Assembly: GCF_022581195.2 (NCBI RefSeq)
Contig: NC_061482.1
Span: forward strand, 4,960,001-5,024,000
Origin: Helicoverpa zea
Taxonomy: Eukaryota > Arthropoda > Insecta > Lepidoptera > Noctuidae
DNA: 64,000 bases
Direction of reading: 5' to 3'
This document shows positions 1-11,124 of this stretch, piece after piece. The stretch's first letter is position 1. Each line of letters opens with the position of its first letter. The position numbers and the translations under genes were made by a program. The notes beneath the pieces were generated by a model that saw nothing but the letters and a program-made list of their open reading frames with translations, had not been told where the DNA came from and ran no database searches.

Positions 1-118
1 TGCTCCATGCTCATCATACGCCGCAGTGCCAGCACTGGGCTGTTTGGGCGCTGGCTAACCTTACTACGGTTTACCGTGAGTAGATTGTTTTAGTATGTAA
101 TGATTTGCTTCGTTAAAG
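1..118. other. window edge, no gene seen
   Basis: Nothing coding is visible. A stretch near 26-60 resembles one near 4577-4611 (both contain a core like GCTGTTTGGG followed by TGGCTAAC), so it is probably a short dispersed repeat. Confidence 0.3.
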
Positions 119-922
119 GACAAAGATTTTATATATAAATCCGATATAAATAATACATTACAGAGCATAATAAATTGGCTAGATAGGAATAATTTAGTTA
201 TAAATATACAAAAAACAAAAGTAATGCACTTTCATCAGCGTCTAGTAGCTGAAGATTATGATATAAAATATGAAGGACAAAAAGTAGATTCGACAAACAT
301 AACAAAATTCCTTGGCATTCTTATTGATAACAAATTAACTTGGAGACCGCATTCCGAGGATATATGTAAAAGGTTAAGCAAGGCAGCGTACTTACTCTAT
401 AACCTAGCAAAAAAAGTAAATAACCGCACTGTACTTGAAGCTTATCATGGTCTAGTAGTTTCTGTTTTGAGATTTGGCGTAGTTTTCTGGGGCAACTGTA
501 CTGAGAGAGAGAGCATATTCAAAGCCCAAAAACGTTGCATAAGATCAATGACTAGCCTTAAAAATACCGACAGTTGTGTACCTGTGTTCAAATCCCTAAA
601 ACTACTTACATTTCCATCTCTGTATATAATAGAAGTTGCAATATTTGTTAAAACAAACATGCACTTATTCACCCTAATGGACGATATTAGAACACGTCCG
701 GGATTAGTTAGATCACAATATAAAAATCGAATGTTTACAGGTACATACAAAACAGCATTATTAAAGAAAAGCCTTCTGACAATGGGCCCTGTCATCTATA
801 ATAAAATACCCCAGGCCTACAAAGAACTAACTTTAGGTCTTTTCAAAAAGAGGCTAACGTCACTACTTATAGATAAATGCTATTACTCAATTCAAGATTT
901 TCTGAATGACGATAGTCTATAA
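119..922 (+). pseudogene. reverse transcriptase C-terminal fragment
   Basis: The frame is open from about 119, with the first in-frame ATG at 224, to the stop at 922. The conserved block NWLDRNNLVINIQKTKVM is followed by the thumb-like block FLGILIDNKLTW and by a 'VLRFGVVFWGNC' segment, the usual order downstream of the catalytic aspartates in LINE RTs. The FADD/YADD core, the endonuclease and ORF1 are all missing, so the copy is dead on arrival. The frame being open over 800 bp suggests a fairly recent insertion. Confidence 0.75.
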
Positions 923-1144
923 TAATGTTATAGGTATATTTCTTTTCTATTATAATTTAAGTAATTGTTGCCTTTTAATAATTTTTTATTTGTTTGTATA
1001 GTACCTAATAACTTTAAAACTTTTATTTTTCTTTTGCATGCCGTAAGGTAGAATGTGTTGGAACTATGTATAAATCTAACATCTTATTTTGTACCCATAT
1101 TCTTTGCAAAATAAACGATTTGATTGATTGATTGATTGATTGAT
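119..1144 (+). mobile_element. 5'-truncated CR1/L2-like non-LTR retrotransposon (LINE)
   Basis: The reading frame covers only the part of a reverse transcriptase downstream of the catalytic core. It is followed by about 200 bp of AT-rich 3' UTR and ends in a short tandem tail of TGAT/GATT units (about 1121-1144). A simple-repeat tail instead of poly(A) is typical of CR1/L2-type elements. If the exon at 1456 belongs to a plus-strand gene, this fragment sits in the intron before it. The clade assignment is an inference from the tail and the RT sequence. Confidence 0.7.
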
Positions 1145-1455
1145 ATAAGTTTTCTGCTAAAACTACGTTAGATCTGCGAGCGGTAAGAAAATTAGACAAT
1201 TTATTTAAATTCTCCAAACTTCTGACATTGTCGAAACTTTGTTTCTTTTTGCTGAGCTAGAATGTACCTCGTGATTAATTTTAATACTATTTATTCATGT
1301 TGGGAAACTTATAGTAAAAACAATAAGTTAATTAAGACTTCTTCGTAATATATTTGGGTTTTAAGAAGATATCCTAAATATTGGTAGTTTTTTTTTTCAA
1401 ATTAATTCATCAATCTTGTGATTATTATACTAACAGAGTGATTATTTAATAACAG

Positions 1456-1637
1456 CGGACAAGTACTGCACCTTGGTGGAGGCGGAGGGTGGTCTCCGGC
1501 TGCTGAACGAGCTGCTCCTGCACCCGCGGCCCTACGAGCCCATCAAGAAGCTGGCCTACATCGTGATCAACAACTGCGCGCGGTACGCAGCCCGCGACAC
1601 CAGCAGCCCGCTGTTCTCCGCCTCGCCGGACAACTAA
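1456..1637 (+). CDS. terminal exon, ZYG11/ZER1-family protein (probable)
   Basis: After an acceptor ending AACAG at 1455 comes a GC-rich exon, unlike the AT-rich surroundings. It begins in phase with two bases (CG) and then reads DKYCTLVEAEGGLRLLNELL, continuing with a helical armadillo-like stretch to TAA at 1635-1637 (59 full codons). The KYC...EGGL pattern resembles the C-terminal armadillo-like region of ZYG11/ZER1 proteins, which are substrate receptors of Cullin-2 ubiquitin ligases recognising N-terminal glycine degrons. Earlier exons lie left of the window. Family naming is from memory of the motif and is only moderately sure; that this is a true exon is well supported by composition, frame and splice site. 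Confidence 0.6.
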
Positions 1638-1682
1638 CTAACGGACTTCTTCGAGGAGATCAATCCTCGATTGCGCGAGTAA
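1638..1682 (+). other. in-frame coding-like extension past the stop
   Basis: Directly after the TAA, the same frame continues for 14 codons (LTDFFEEINPRLRE) to a second TAA at 1680-1682, with coding-like base composition. The stop is followed by CTA, a context known to favour readthrough after UGA. Either the stop is read through, or it is a recent mutation of a sense codon such as TAC, or this is ordinary 3' UTR. Confidence 0.35.
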
Positions 1683-2044
1683 CCGCCCACGGCACACCGA
1701 CCCCCACACTCAAGCCAAAAAACTTTCAAACTTCATCATTATTAGCTCACCTAAGGAATCATTGTGTTAGTACAATAAGTAAATCTATTTTGGGCGCCAT
1801 GTGCCAGGCATCACTCGGAATTTTAACTGTATTAGAAACAAACTAATACCATTTTTATCAAGATTGAATATCGAGCTTAAATTAACTCGTTGTCCAGGTC
1901 GAATTCTTATACACTAAAAACATGAACAATAGATTTAACATTGTTTGTGGACCTTGATCCCCCTTTAGATTCTACGTCTAAGCTAATTTCCTATGACAGG
2001 AATTTGAATTAAGGCTACACTTTACACGAAAACTCAGTGATAGT

Positions 2045-2295
2045 TTAGTTTAGGTATGTTGTCGGCCAAACACGATTCTTAGGACAAACTAGTTTGGCCT
2101 AGGCTTAACTAGTTCTTCTTATGCGCCTTAGGATAAACCTTTTTGTCTCGGCCAAACTCGTTAACTTCTAACGACGACTCATTATCGTATTAATAAACTG
2201 GCAAAACTGTTTATCCTAATGGGCTTAGGACAAACCAGTTTGGCCTAGGCTAGACTAGAAGAACAAGTTAAGCCTAAGCCAAACTAGTTTGACTT
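2045..2295. repeat. palindromic repeat cluster
   Basis: The core AAACTAGTTTGGCC, itself containing the palindrome AAACTAGTTT, occurs at about 2088. A near copy (AAACCAGTTTGGCC) is at about 2234 and an inverted copy at about 2275-2290. The 35-bp arms at about 2088-2122 and 2256-2290 match in inverted orientation with only a few differences. It may be a MITE or a structured part of the 3' UTR. Confidence 0.5.
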
Positions 2296-4107
2296 GAAAT
2301 CGGGTTTGGCTGGTAACATATGCAAGTAATGTAATTAAGAAAATAATGTTAACTGTTTACATTTTTTTTTTGCTTTGTAAAAATATGATCTGTATATATC
2401 ACTGTGTTTCCACTTATTAGTTTTATTTGAGGCTATGCCTGATACTAAAGCTATCATCAGTTGTGTTATAAATATCGTCGTTGATTTTCTGTCATTTTTT
2501 TATAGACGTTAGGTTCCACAAGAACTGCGCGTATCTGAGATACGATTTAGTTAGTGATAGCATATGATTGAACATCGTGTTCTAAAACGATTTCAAAATT
2601 TGTTTTGGAGTTGCAGCATGTATTTATTCTTTGACTAAAAATAGACATGTAAAAATACACATTTGATGCGTATCGATTAAATTAGTCTATTTTATGTGTG
2701 TTAGTGCGATATGGTTTAGTTTATATTAAAATCTAAATTTATATAAAGATTTTATCTTCTTAGAAGTGAGGTTGTCTCCCGTAATTTGGAGTAATATGAG
2801 TTTCATTAAGATTATGCACAGCATCTATTGAAAAGCAGCAGCTATGAGAAACGCCATGACTTTTCATATAACTAGAATGCCCACAGAGATTTATATTGCT
2901 CTCTCCACATGGGCCACGGCGTCAGCTCCGCAAAAAACGAATTCCTTATGATATAATATTTAATAACACGAAACGTGAGTTGATTACATATTAGAGTGGA
3001 GAGATATATCTGCGGTAAAACCACACACTTTTATAGTTAGTTGTAATTTTGATATTCTTAAGATCCCAATAAGGCCGGGCCTAAGGTAACATACAATTCT
3101 TATTTGTAAATTATTTATTTTATTTTATTTATTGATTTATTATATTATATTATATGCAAATATGAATATAAAGTTATGATTAATTTCAAGGTTCAGAGCT
3201 GTTAATGCTGTTGATTGGACGCATCGACGCTGCTCGTCGCGCGGCCAGGTCGATCTGAATATTAGTTTATGATAAGTTGTCATTTCTACGACTATTATCA
3301 GTCGTGTTTTTTTGTTTTATCAGTTGACATTTATAAAACAGCGTTCAGTGAATGATTAAAAAAATAATGCAACTTAACAGAGGCTTTTTTTTATTTAAAT
3401 CTGGCACATTTCTGTATTTAATCGGGAAATGAAATGAAATTGAAATGAAATGGTTTTAATAGAAGTGCAATCATGGTAAAAGTACAGATGTCCGTCCCGT
3501 TACCGTTGCCAGAATTATTACATTGATATACATGATTCTATTTCAATCATAATACTAGTCATATCGTGTTAGTTGTGAGGATACACGCAGTTTTTTACAT
3601 AAATTTATGCAAACATTATACTCATCTATACACCACATTGGTCTTGTTTACATAAAATAATGCAAAGTTTAGGTCCTACAGAATATTATTTAACACAGTT
3701 GTTTTTATTTCCGTTATATATGTTACGTTGTTGGCTCACTTACGCTATATTGTTTTATATTTCTTGTTGATTTGCGCGACGCTAATGAATTCAAATCTGT
3801 TCTACTTGCCAAGATTCACGCGCATACATTAGAAACGTGAACCGAACTATTGAACACAGAACGATTACTAACTGGATGACATAAAAATGGTATGAGTACA
3901 AAAATAATACACTCGGTATTTATTTAAATTGAAATACTTGTTTTATAGTCAAGATTATTCCAGTAAATTGATATTTATAACAGTAAGTTGTAATAATTGT
4001 CTACTTAACAACAATAGCGTGTTAGTCGTTTGCCCGCTTACTGCCGCCGAAATAATCGATGTTATTTGCTGTAACACTTTTTTAATGCTAACTGTTTAGG
4101 ATACAGA

Positions 4108-4256
4108 GGTTGAGTTTCTAATATGAGACCATGGAGCGAAAACCGAAGCTGTGAACTACACATCGTTATGAGAAAGAGCAATGCATCAGTTATGTGAACT
4201 GAAGATATTTCCTACCGTCGGTTTTCGCTCTGAAGTTCCATCTCACAAATTCAACC
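4108..4256. repeat. imperfect hairpin element (MITE-like)
   Basis: The left arm starts GGTTGAGTTTCT and ends AGCGAAAACCGA. The right arm is its reverse complement with several mismatches, running from TCGGTTTTCGCT to TTCAACC. About 75 bp lie between the arms. No clear target duplication was seen. Confidence 0.5.
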
Positions 4257-5420
4257 CGCATTATGTAGCGTCATCGATATGTAATAGGTTAACGTTTAAC
4301 ATTATGCAATAGTTATTGTTACTCGTACATTTCATAGGTGTCTATATTATGGATTGATTGTCAAGTTGATCGGGAACACACGCTTGCTTTGCTGCAAACA
4401 GTTCCCGGGGCCGCGTCCTCGGAGGCTGTTTTGCTTAGTTAGCTGTGAATTTGTCTTCGGCGCTTCAAGCTTTGGACTCGACAAATCACAACAGTGTGTG
4501 TTTAGTTTACGTAAGGCCATTTTATAATGTTATATAACCTAATATTCAATCTGATGTTTAGAAGTAATAAGATATTGCCGGGCTTAGGGCTCCAGCACCG
4601 CGCTGTTTGGGGATGGCTAACAATATACAGGAACAGTAATGTGAAGTCAAACAGTGGTAAGTATCGCGAATCTAGTCGGCCTGTATATGCGAAGAGCACT
4701 TGATTAACAGCATTATTTTCGTGTAGTAGATCTAAACTTTTAATACATTTTGATGAGATCAGTCTGCAGTAACAGGGGGTGTTTTTATGATATTTCCTGA
4801 AATAGTATTAACACTTTACCTTATATTTAAACCGGCGTTGTATAAGCCGATCAATAGATGTTTAATGTCTAATAAATAATAATATATGTTTGTCATCTTC
4901 ACACACGATTGTCTCCTAGTATTTTTCTTTAGTTGATTAATTGTGTTGCTACGGTCTAACATTATTTTGTGTAACGAATTTTTTTCTTGTTACGATAAAA
5001 TGCTGTAGCTTGCAATTTTATCGATAATTCAGTTTTGTTGTTCATTAAGTTAAGTTGATCATGTATTAATTCTAGAAAACTTACCTCTTTTAATTGATTG
5101 TCGTTTCAGAGATCAATAAATAAATATCTGAATGTCTTTGTGGGTACATTATTTAAGTTGTGATTTCGCAGGCCAATACACACGCAGTACCTAAACGACT
5201 GAAAATGAATTGGAGTATTTTGGGAGTAGAACAGGACAGTTAAAAAGATTTTTATAAAAGAAATGTAATGGTAAACAATGTATTCAATTAAACTTTTATC
5301 TCTTTCATAAAAAGGAGAAAGTTTTAAAGCTTTATAAAAGTGCTTTTAGAGGTGCTGAAGCTAGCTAACATCAGAAATCATAAAAAAATGACTTAAATCA
5401 CCTGCATGTAGATGTTTCAG

Positions 5421-8400
5421 TTATTCGTTGAGCACACATGTTCGAAGCAAAGCGTCCACAACAACGTAAGGGTCACAGTTGGCCCCAGGCCGACGGTCTT
5501 CGAAGTAACCCTTTTTGTCAACAGCGATGTTCCGATGTATCCTGATGCTGTTTAGTCGTTCACCGACCCCTACGAACAAGATCACTATGAAGCTTACAAA
5601 ATAACGCGGCAACGAGTATGATATAGGGCTATACTAGGTTAGCAATGCTTGGCGTGTAGGCCCAAGGATGGCAGTAGGGCAATGGCCACCCCATCTTGTC
5701 ATGGCAAGTTTCACGGCAAAGGCACGTTAAGGGTCGGCGCTCACTGACGGCGTGGCACGGCATGACACGACAGGTTGTGCAGTGGCATTCCGCGGCATGC
5801 AGTGGTATCCCGCGGCGTGCAGTGGCATGCCGTGGCATCCATCTGAAAGCCCAGCCACTCTGGCATTCATCAGTTTTGCGCCACCGAAATGTTGTACAAG
5901 TTTCAACGTTATTTCAACTAGCTAACAATCATAATTCCTAGACCCCTAAGTGTCGCCCCGAGGACACGGTGGACCACACAGTCCAGGAGTGCCCTGCGTG
6001 GGAAGGGCACCGCCGGGTCCTCGTCGAGGCTTTGGGCGGCGGCGACCTCTCGCGTCCGGCCCTGGTTCAGGCCATGGTCCGGGGCGAGAGGGAATGGGAT
6101 GCCGTCGCCTCCTTCTGCGAAGCGGTCATGCTCGAGAAGGAGGAGGCGGAACGCCAGAGAGTTCGCACCTCTCATCCCGGCCGCTGCGCTGGACCAGGTA
6201 GACACCATGGGCGCCGGGTGTCGCGAGATGACTCCCGGCCACCGTAGGCGTGGGTCTGTGGGCGGTGAGTTCGGGTGGCTCATCGTCCCTCTGTCTGCTT
6301 AGACGACAGACCCGTGTCGACGGCGCGCGTTGTTCCACGCGCTCCTCAAAGAGATGTCAGCAACCCCAGTGGGGCCCAGCAGGGCCAAGGCCTGCCGGGG
6401 CTGCGAGTTGTTCGAAAGAGATACCGCGGCCCTGGTACATAAAAGGCCTTTGACGAAACACGACGGTTTTTAGTCAGTAAGAGTCTGACACTCCCTCACC
6501 GCTGCTAACCCACAGCGGGAGGGGTCATTTGATGATTTTTGACGTCGGAAAAAAAAAGACCTCTAAGTGTCCCATACGTTTCGCGGCACGTCGCGTCATA
6601 TCGTGGCATCTTGCGGCACTTCGCGTCATGCCGTGGCATCTTGCGGCACGTCGCGTCATGCCGTGGCATCCTGCGACACGTCGCGTCATGCCGTGGCAAC
6701 CTGCGGCACGTCGCGGCATCGTGGTATACAAATAAAGTAACATAGATTCTAAACTCATTGAAATAAGATTCAAAATGATTATAATTAGCATTAAAATCCT
6801 TTGCCGTGCCATGCCGTGCCACGCCGGCAGTGGGCGCCGGCCCTAAGTTCACCAAGATGAGAAGATTCGCGAGGCCCGGTGGGAGTATGGGTCGCCAGGA
6901 TAGTCAGGAGCTAGAAAGTCCGATAGGCAGCGTCTCCATGTAAAAGACTGGTAATGAGCTGCACTCGATTTGAATAGAAGCCAACCCTAACATAGTAGAG
7001 AAAAGGCTAGACTGAGTCAGAGTATGAACCATATCCGCCCAAAACGTGAGTAATGTGATTACCTACGTGGACGCAGTCGTGAGTGAAATAGAACATACTT
7101 AGTAGGTATTATTCGCCAGGATTACTTACCAGCGCTTAATTCATCACAATGAGCTACTTGGTGGCTACCAATCAAACGCTTGGCATTTTCTCGCCCTCCG
7201 TGAGGGTCGAACAACTTCAGATGTGCCTGATGAGCATAGCCCAGCTTTTCAATAGCCTTCTCGATTTCTCTGCAACGGCGAGAATACTTGGTATTGTAGT
7301 AATAGAATTATTGTATACTAGCTTCCATTCGCGTTCTAAAATAAGCGCTTCCCGTTGCCGGATGGTGATAAAACTATGTCCTATGTCCTGCTTCCGGATC
7401 TAAGCTACCTTCCCTCTAATTTTCAGCTTAATCGGTCGAGCCGTTCAAACATTTTGGACCAAGGATTCATTTTTATATTTTTATGTCTCAACCAAAGATG
7501 TACGGAGTGCGGTGAAGTCAGGCGCCACTTGTCTACTAATACATTATATCCAAAACCTACTCACACAATACCGTCAACATCGCGCATTAGTTTGGTAGAA
7601 AAATTCACGTGTGCTCCAGAACCCATCCAATCTGGAAGTGGCTTGGGCTTCATGCTGACTTCGACTCCATACTGTTCGGCTAGAATTTGTAGGATGTAGC
7701 GAGCCATCCAAAGGTCATCGCCGGCACTCACTCCAACTGACGGGCCAACCTGGTACTCCCATTGTGATGGACCCATTTCCACGTTGAGGCCTACGATAGG
7801 TATGCCAGCGTATAGGCAACATCTAAGTAAGAGAAACATAAGTTTACTTGTAATGAAATTAACAGCGCGTGTTCTCAAGCCCTAATTTATCTAGTGTTTT
7901 CTAACAACTTATAGATTTGTAAACCGACTTATAATGCGCTTCCATTAGGTCTCGTCCGAATGTTCTATCGGCTCCAACCGCGCAGTAGTACCGCGATGAT
8001 CTCTCCGGGAAGCCCTTGTACGGCCATCCTAACGGCCTCATGTCATCGGCACTCATCAGAAATAACTCCTGCTCAATGCCGAACCACGGCTCGTCTTCTT
8101 CACACTTTAGGTACGCCTCGGCACAACGGACTCGGTTGTTGGTCGCTGTAGATACACCAAATTGAATCTAAAACGTTTGGCTACTTTTTTTCTCGAGTTT
8201 TTAGGCTTATATGAGGTGAAGGTTTTTTTTTCTCAAATCTACTGTTAATACCTTCTTACGTACTGTTTTTTATTTTATTTTTACGCATATAGGGAACACT
8301 TGGATCACCCTAAAATACTTACAAACCAAGACTGCTTTCACAATATTGAGCTCCGAATAAGGTTATCAAAATGGGTAATCGAGTATGAAAAGGCTGAAGA

Positions 8401-9870
8401 AGAATTATCTTGGCTATGAAAATAGCAAATATCACCTAGTTTTATGCTCTGGATCATCAGGATATAGAGGTAATGTTAACTCACCTGTTGGCTGTAATTG
8501 CGTATCGTATGTATCGCACATAACCAGGATGCTTCGTCCTCTGTGAATCGGATCCCTGTATATGGCGCGTGGAAATAAGTACATGTCAGCATTTGTCCTT
8601 TTCGCTTGTCGAGTAGCACTACCATTGAACGACATAACTGGTAGATCTGTTGAATAGTACACGAGCAAGTTTGAATAATGGAGTTATACCTACTTCATCA
8701 AGAAATACAGGTACCTAGAATCTGTATTACAACTCAAATGCTTCTTCTGGTCTACTCCCTCTAGCGAACACTATTATAACCATTTTTGCAGAACCATTTT
8801 GGTAGAACCTCGTCATTAAGTAGGATCCTTTCATTAGAAAACGAGTAGGGCCGTTTGTTTGAAATTATGGGGTTTCAGAAGATTGAAACTCTGACCACCT
8901 ATCATAGAATCTTGATCTAATAACAATCACTCATCAGAAGGATGGATTTTGAAAGTCAGTTTACTTTTAGGCTAGGCCTCCCCCAACTGACGCAAACTTG
9001 ATTTTATTTTATGCTTTCTGTTCTAATTATATTATATTTTAGCTACTTTATTTTCCTAATTAATATTTAACCTTTCAAGTTCTCATCAAAAAAGCCGATG
9101 TTTCTGGTGGCCCGCAATCTGCATTGCACTTTGAAAATATTTTCTAGATTTCTTGGAGAAAAGTACGGTGGCAAATATTTGTGTTGCTCGGAATATTTCA
9201 GTTCCTTATACGCTTCTTCCCTCAATTTCTCATCGCGTGCGTTCATTATGGTTGTAAATCTATCTGTAAAATTTGAAAACAGCTCAAATTTTGTCGCACT
9301 TAGCTAAGTACTTATTACAGCCTTACTTATAAACGTGAATTAAATATAACTAATACTTAAGGGCTGTTTAAGAAAATTCTTACTTATAAACGTAGCTTAA
9401 GCATGTCTTAACTAACATTTAATCACTACTTAAGACTTTAAGTAGTGATTAGTTAAAATGTTGCTTAGAAGGTGATTAGAGATTTTATAAGTAGGTAAGG
9501 GTGTTAGTATCTTATTTATAGGTAGGTATATCTTCTGTTAGCGTTATCTTATAAATTCTAGTAAATTTTAATCTAGAGCCTGGGAGAGGATAAAGACTAC
9601 TTTTTATCCAGTTACGGGAAGTAGTAACAGAATTGCGAGGAAAAGCTAGTATATTAGAAATTGTGGAAATAAACCTTCAGGTACTTTGGGTAGAAAGTTC
9701 AGCGTGCGATTTTTGGATCTCAAGTTTTCGCCAGTGCCGTCGATCCAGACATATGTGGCTATAATTTTGTCATCAGGAACTGGGAGACTGAAGTATTTTC
9801 CAAGAGGATTGTCCATTAAAGTTGGTCCCTTAGGGGGGTTACCGTGTATTCGTCCCACATTCTTCACCAT
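5421..9870 (-). CDS. glutamine synthetase paralogue with altered active site
   Basis: Coding exons, high to low: 9870-9675, 8646-8485, 8145-7929, 7822-7565, 7269-7130, 5569-5421. They join in phase to 1122 nt, 373 aa. All introns are GT-AG; the donor at 9674 (GTTTAT) is weak. The start is the first in-frame ATG. The exon may instead begin at 9875 after a TAATAG acceptor, with AT AAC exactly as in the neighbouring gene, which would imply an unseen first exon upstream.

Kept GS residues: D44 (WIDGTGE), E144/E146 (GIEQE), E207, E214, H263, R329, R334, E348. Changed relative to the sister gene: flap HET to HQV (Q315), WNG to WMG (M258), FDGSS to FNGSA (N73), YYCGVG to YYCAVG, SIRIPR to SIRIHR. 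GS makes glutamine from glutamate, ammonia and ATP as a cytosolic decamer. This copy may be slow, altered or a non-catalytic GS-like protein. No frameshift or stop breaks it. Confidence 0.85.
5779..5838. repeat. 20-bp minisatellite, three copies
   Basis: Three units of the type GCAGTGGCATNCCGCGGCAT lie head to tail at 5779-5798, 5799-5818 and 5819-5838, with point differences. They are in the last intron of the divergent GS copy and share the GTGGCAT core with the 30-bp repeat at 6587. Confidence 0.7.
5955..6556 (+). mobile_element. R1-clade LINE 3' fragment with target-site duplication
   Basis: The insertion is 5'-truncated. One frame encodes the ORF2 C-terminus (EDTVDHTVQECPAW and on to about 6240), a zinc-knuckle-like H...C end typical of R1-type elements. 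A GC-rich 3' UTR follows, containing the segment GAGTCTGACACTCCCTCACC and ending in a short A run (6549-6557). It is bounded by near-identical 15-bp repeats: AGACCCCTAAGTGTC at 5940-5954 and AGACCTCTAAGTGTC at 6557-6571. It sits in the last intron of the minus-strand GS copy, in the opposite orientation. The clade name is an inference. Confidence 0.75.
6587..6728. repeat. 30-bp minisatellite, four copies plus a partial
   Basis: Units of the type CACGTCGCGTCATGCCGTGG + CATCTTGCGG start at 6587, 6617, 6647 and 6677, with a broken fifth from 6707. The unit is a multiple of three, so it produces long spurious open frames on both strands. It lies in the last GS-copy intron just right of the R1 insertion. 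Confidence 0.8.
6865..7020 (+). repeat. lepidopteran dispersed repeat (degenerate copy)
   Basis: It contains AGCTAGAAAGTCCGATAGGC, then a GAGCTGCA...GAAGCCAACCCTAACATAGT block and AAAAGGCTAG, in the same order as the copies at 9960 and 46725. It is a degenerate SINE- or LINE-tail-like sequence in the last GS-copy intron. Confidence 0.55.
7316..7470 (-). repeat. RTE-type LINE tail fragment
   Basis: It starts TACTAGCTTCC and carries CTATGTCCT and TTTCAGCTTAATCGGT, the shared pattern of the tails at 49500 and 63664. It fills most of the short intron 7270-7564 of the divergent GS copy. Confidence 0.5.
9318..9475. repeat. hairpin element
   Basis: AATCACTACTTAA and TTAAGTAGTGATT face each other near 9420-9452, inside longer imperfect arms (about 9393-9472). 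ACTTATAAACGT is repeated at about 9325 and 9383. It lies in the intron between the first two visible exons of the divergent GS copy. Confidence 0.4.
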
Positions 9871-9959
9871 GTTATCTATTATACATATATATTTAAGGTG
9901 AGTAAATATATTTAAAGTGAGTAAATATTTGCTCATATTTGAACTTTTTGAACAACTTT

Positions 9960-10090
9960 GGCAGCCATTACGGGTTTAGCAGTCAAAAGCCAGAAAGTCT
10001 GATAACCACTTACATAAGTAGGTATCGGATTGCTCAGGTAGTTGGGTAGGGGAGGTCAGATCGGCAGTTGCTCAATGTAAAGCACTAACT
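9960..10090 (+). repeat. lepidopteran dispersed repeat copy
   Basis: It reads GCAGCCATTACGGG, then AGCCAGAAAGTCTGATAACC, then GGTATCGGATTGCTCAGG and GAGGTCAGATCGGCAGTTGC. It is the best-preserved 5' part of the family also seen at 6865, 46725 and 47265, and inverted at 32205. Confidence 0.6.
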
Positions 10091-10734
10091 AATTTAAATT
10101 TCTAACTAAAATGGAATTCTCAGGCATCCATTATATCTTCGAATCGTTTGCCACCAATCTTTTGAGGGCAAAGTTGGGGTGTAACATGATTTTATAGAAT
10201 CTCGACTTGTGGATAGAAACAGGGGTAAGTACCTACTTGAAATTAGGACAAAACGTGACTAGCAAGGACGAAGTTCATATTATTATCTGTTTTATGATTA
10301 ACCTACTTATGTTTTCTTACAAAATTACCTACCAATACGATTGTCGCGTACAACATACGTTGAGTACATTGTGTAAAGCCCTGGTGCTACTCACACTTGA
10401 CCGGTTTGCTGTTTAACTAGTTTCATTTACGACTTTATTGATTTAGCATAATTATTGGGCTAAAGAAACATTACACAAAATCAATAACAAATAATGAGTT
10501 TGACTTAATTTTGACAATTACCGCCCATAGCTTAGACAAAGTATTGATTTAAAAATAAACATAAAGGCCATTAAATACTGAGTTTGTATTTTACCATACT
10601 TACAAGGCTTTCTTTATGATGATGATTACATAGGTAAAAGTAAATATATAGTTCTTCAGACAACAAGACAATTTTTTCATACAAGACCTAAGAAATAACG
10701 CATCCACTCTAAAGTTTGACATGTAAATCAGATT

Positions 10735-10968
10735 TCAGTAGGCACTAGCAAACCCGGCGAACTCCGTTCCGCCACCAGATGGCTTCGTTTTACGTAACAT
10801 ATTGTTTGGTGATATTTTTTTTGTTTTTCCTGAATTTTCTTTACTATAAACCTCACGGAGCCCGAGACCTTTCCAACGAATGCAAAACCGTGGAAATCGG
10901 TTCGTGCGTTCTGGAGTTATAGCGTCAGGGAGGAAAACCGGACTTATTTTTATATAGTAGATTAGTAT
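10735..10968 (+). repeat. RTE-like LINE 3' tail
   Basis: It contains CCACCAGATGGCTTCGTTTT, CCCGAGACCTTTCCAACG, ATCGGTTCGTGCGTTCTGG and a TATATAGTAGATTAG end. This is a tail I associate with abundant lepidopteran RTE-type elements. No coding part remains. Confidence 0.5.
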
Positions 10969-11124
10969 TTTTAGCAATGCTGCATTATCAGCAAAACAAA
11001 AGACAGCCCCGGAAACGCTACGGTAAACATAGGATTTATCACGTAAAAAGCCCTTGACCTACGTCTATGACACGGCTATAAGAATTAGAAAATAAAATCT
11101 TCAGATAGGTTATCCATTTTAGAA

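Larger units (their letters stand above)
1683..5420. other. 3' UTR and intergenic spacer
   Basis: This is AT-rich sequence between the plus-strand terminal exon and the minus-strand GS copy, so it must hold both 3' ends (convergent genes). The poly(A) site could not be fixed. It holds a palindromic repeat cluster near 2045-2295, a GAAAT-type simple repeat at about 3428-3450, and a hairpin element at 4108-4256. No exon could be supported. Confidence 0.5.

Noticed and set aside
4502..4699. 65-aa minus-strand frame
   Set aside because: It covers a short dispersed repeat (GCTGTTTGGGGATGGCTAAC) and has no domain.
5918..6453. Several overlapping frames in the GC-rich block
   Set aside because: They overlap the R1 fragment; only the frame with EDTVDHTVQEC matches a known protein end.
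6505..6855. 116-aa frame rich in repeated MPRHDATCR-like units
   Set aside because: It comes from the 30-bp minisatellite, whose length is a multiple of three, so any stop-free frame repeats. No start context or splice support.
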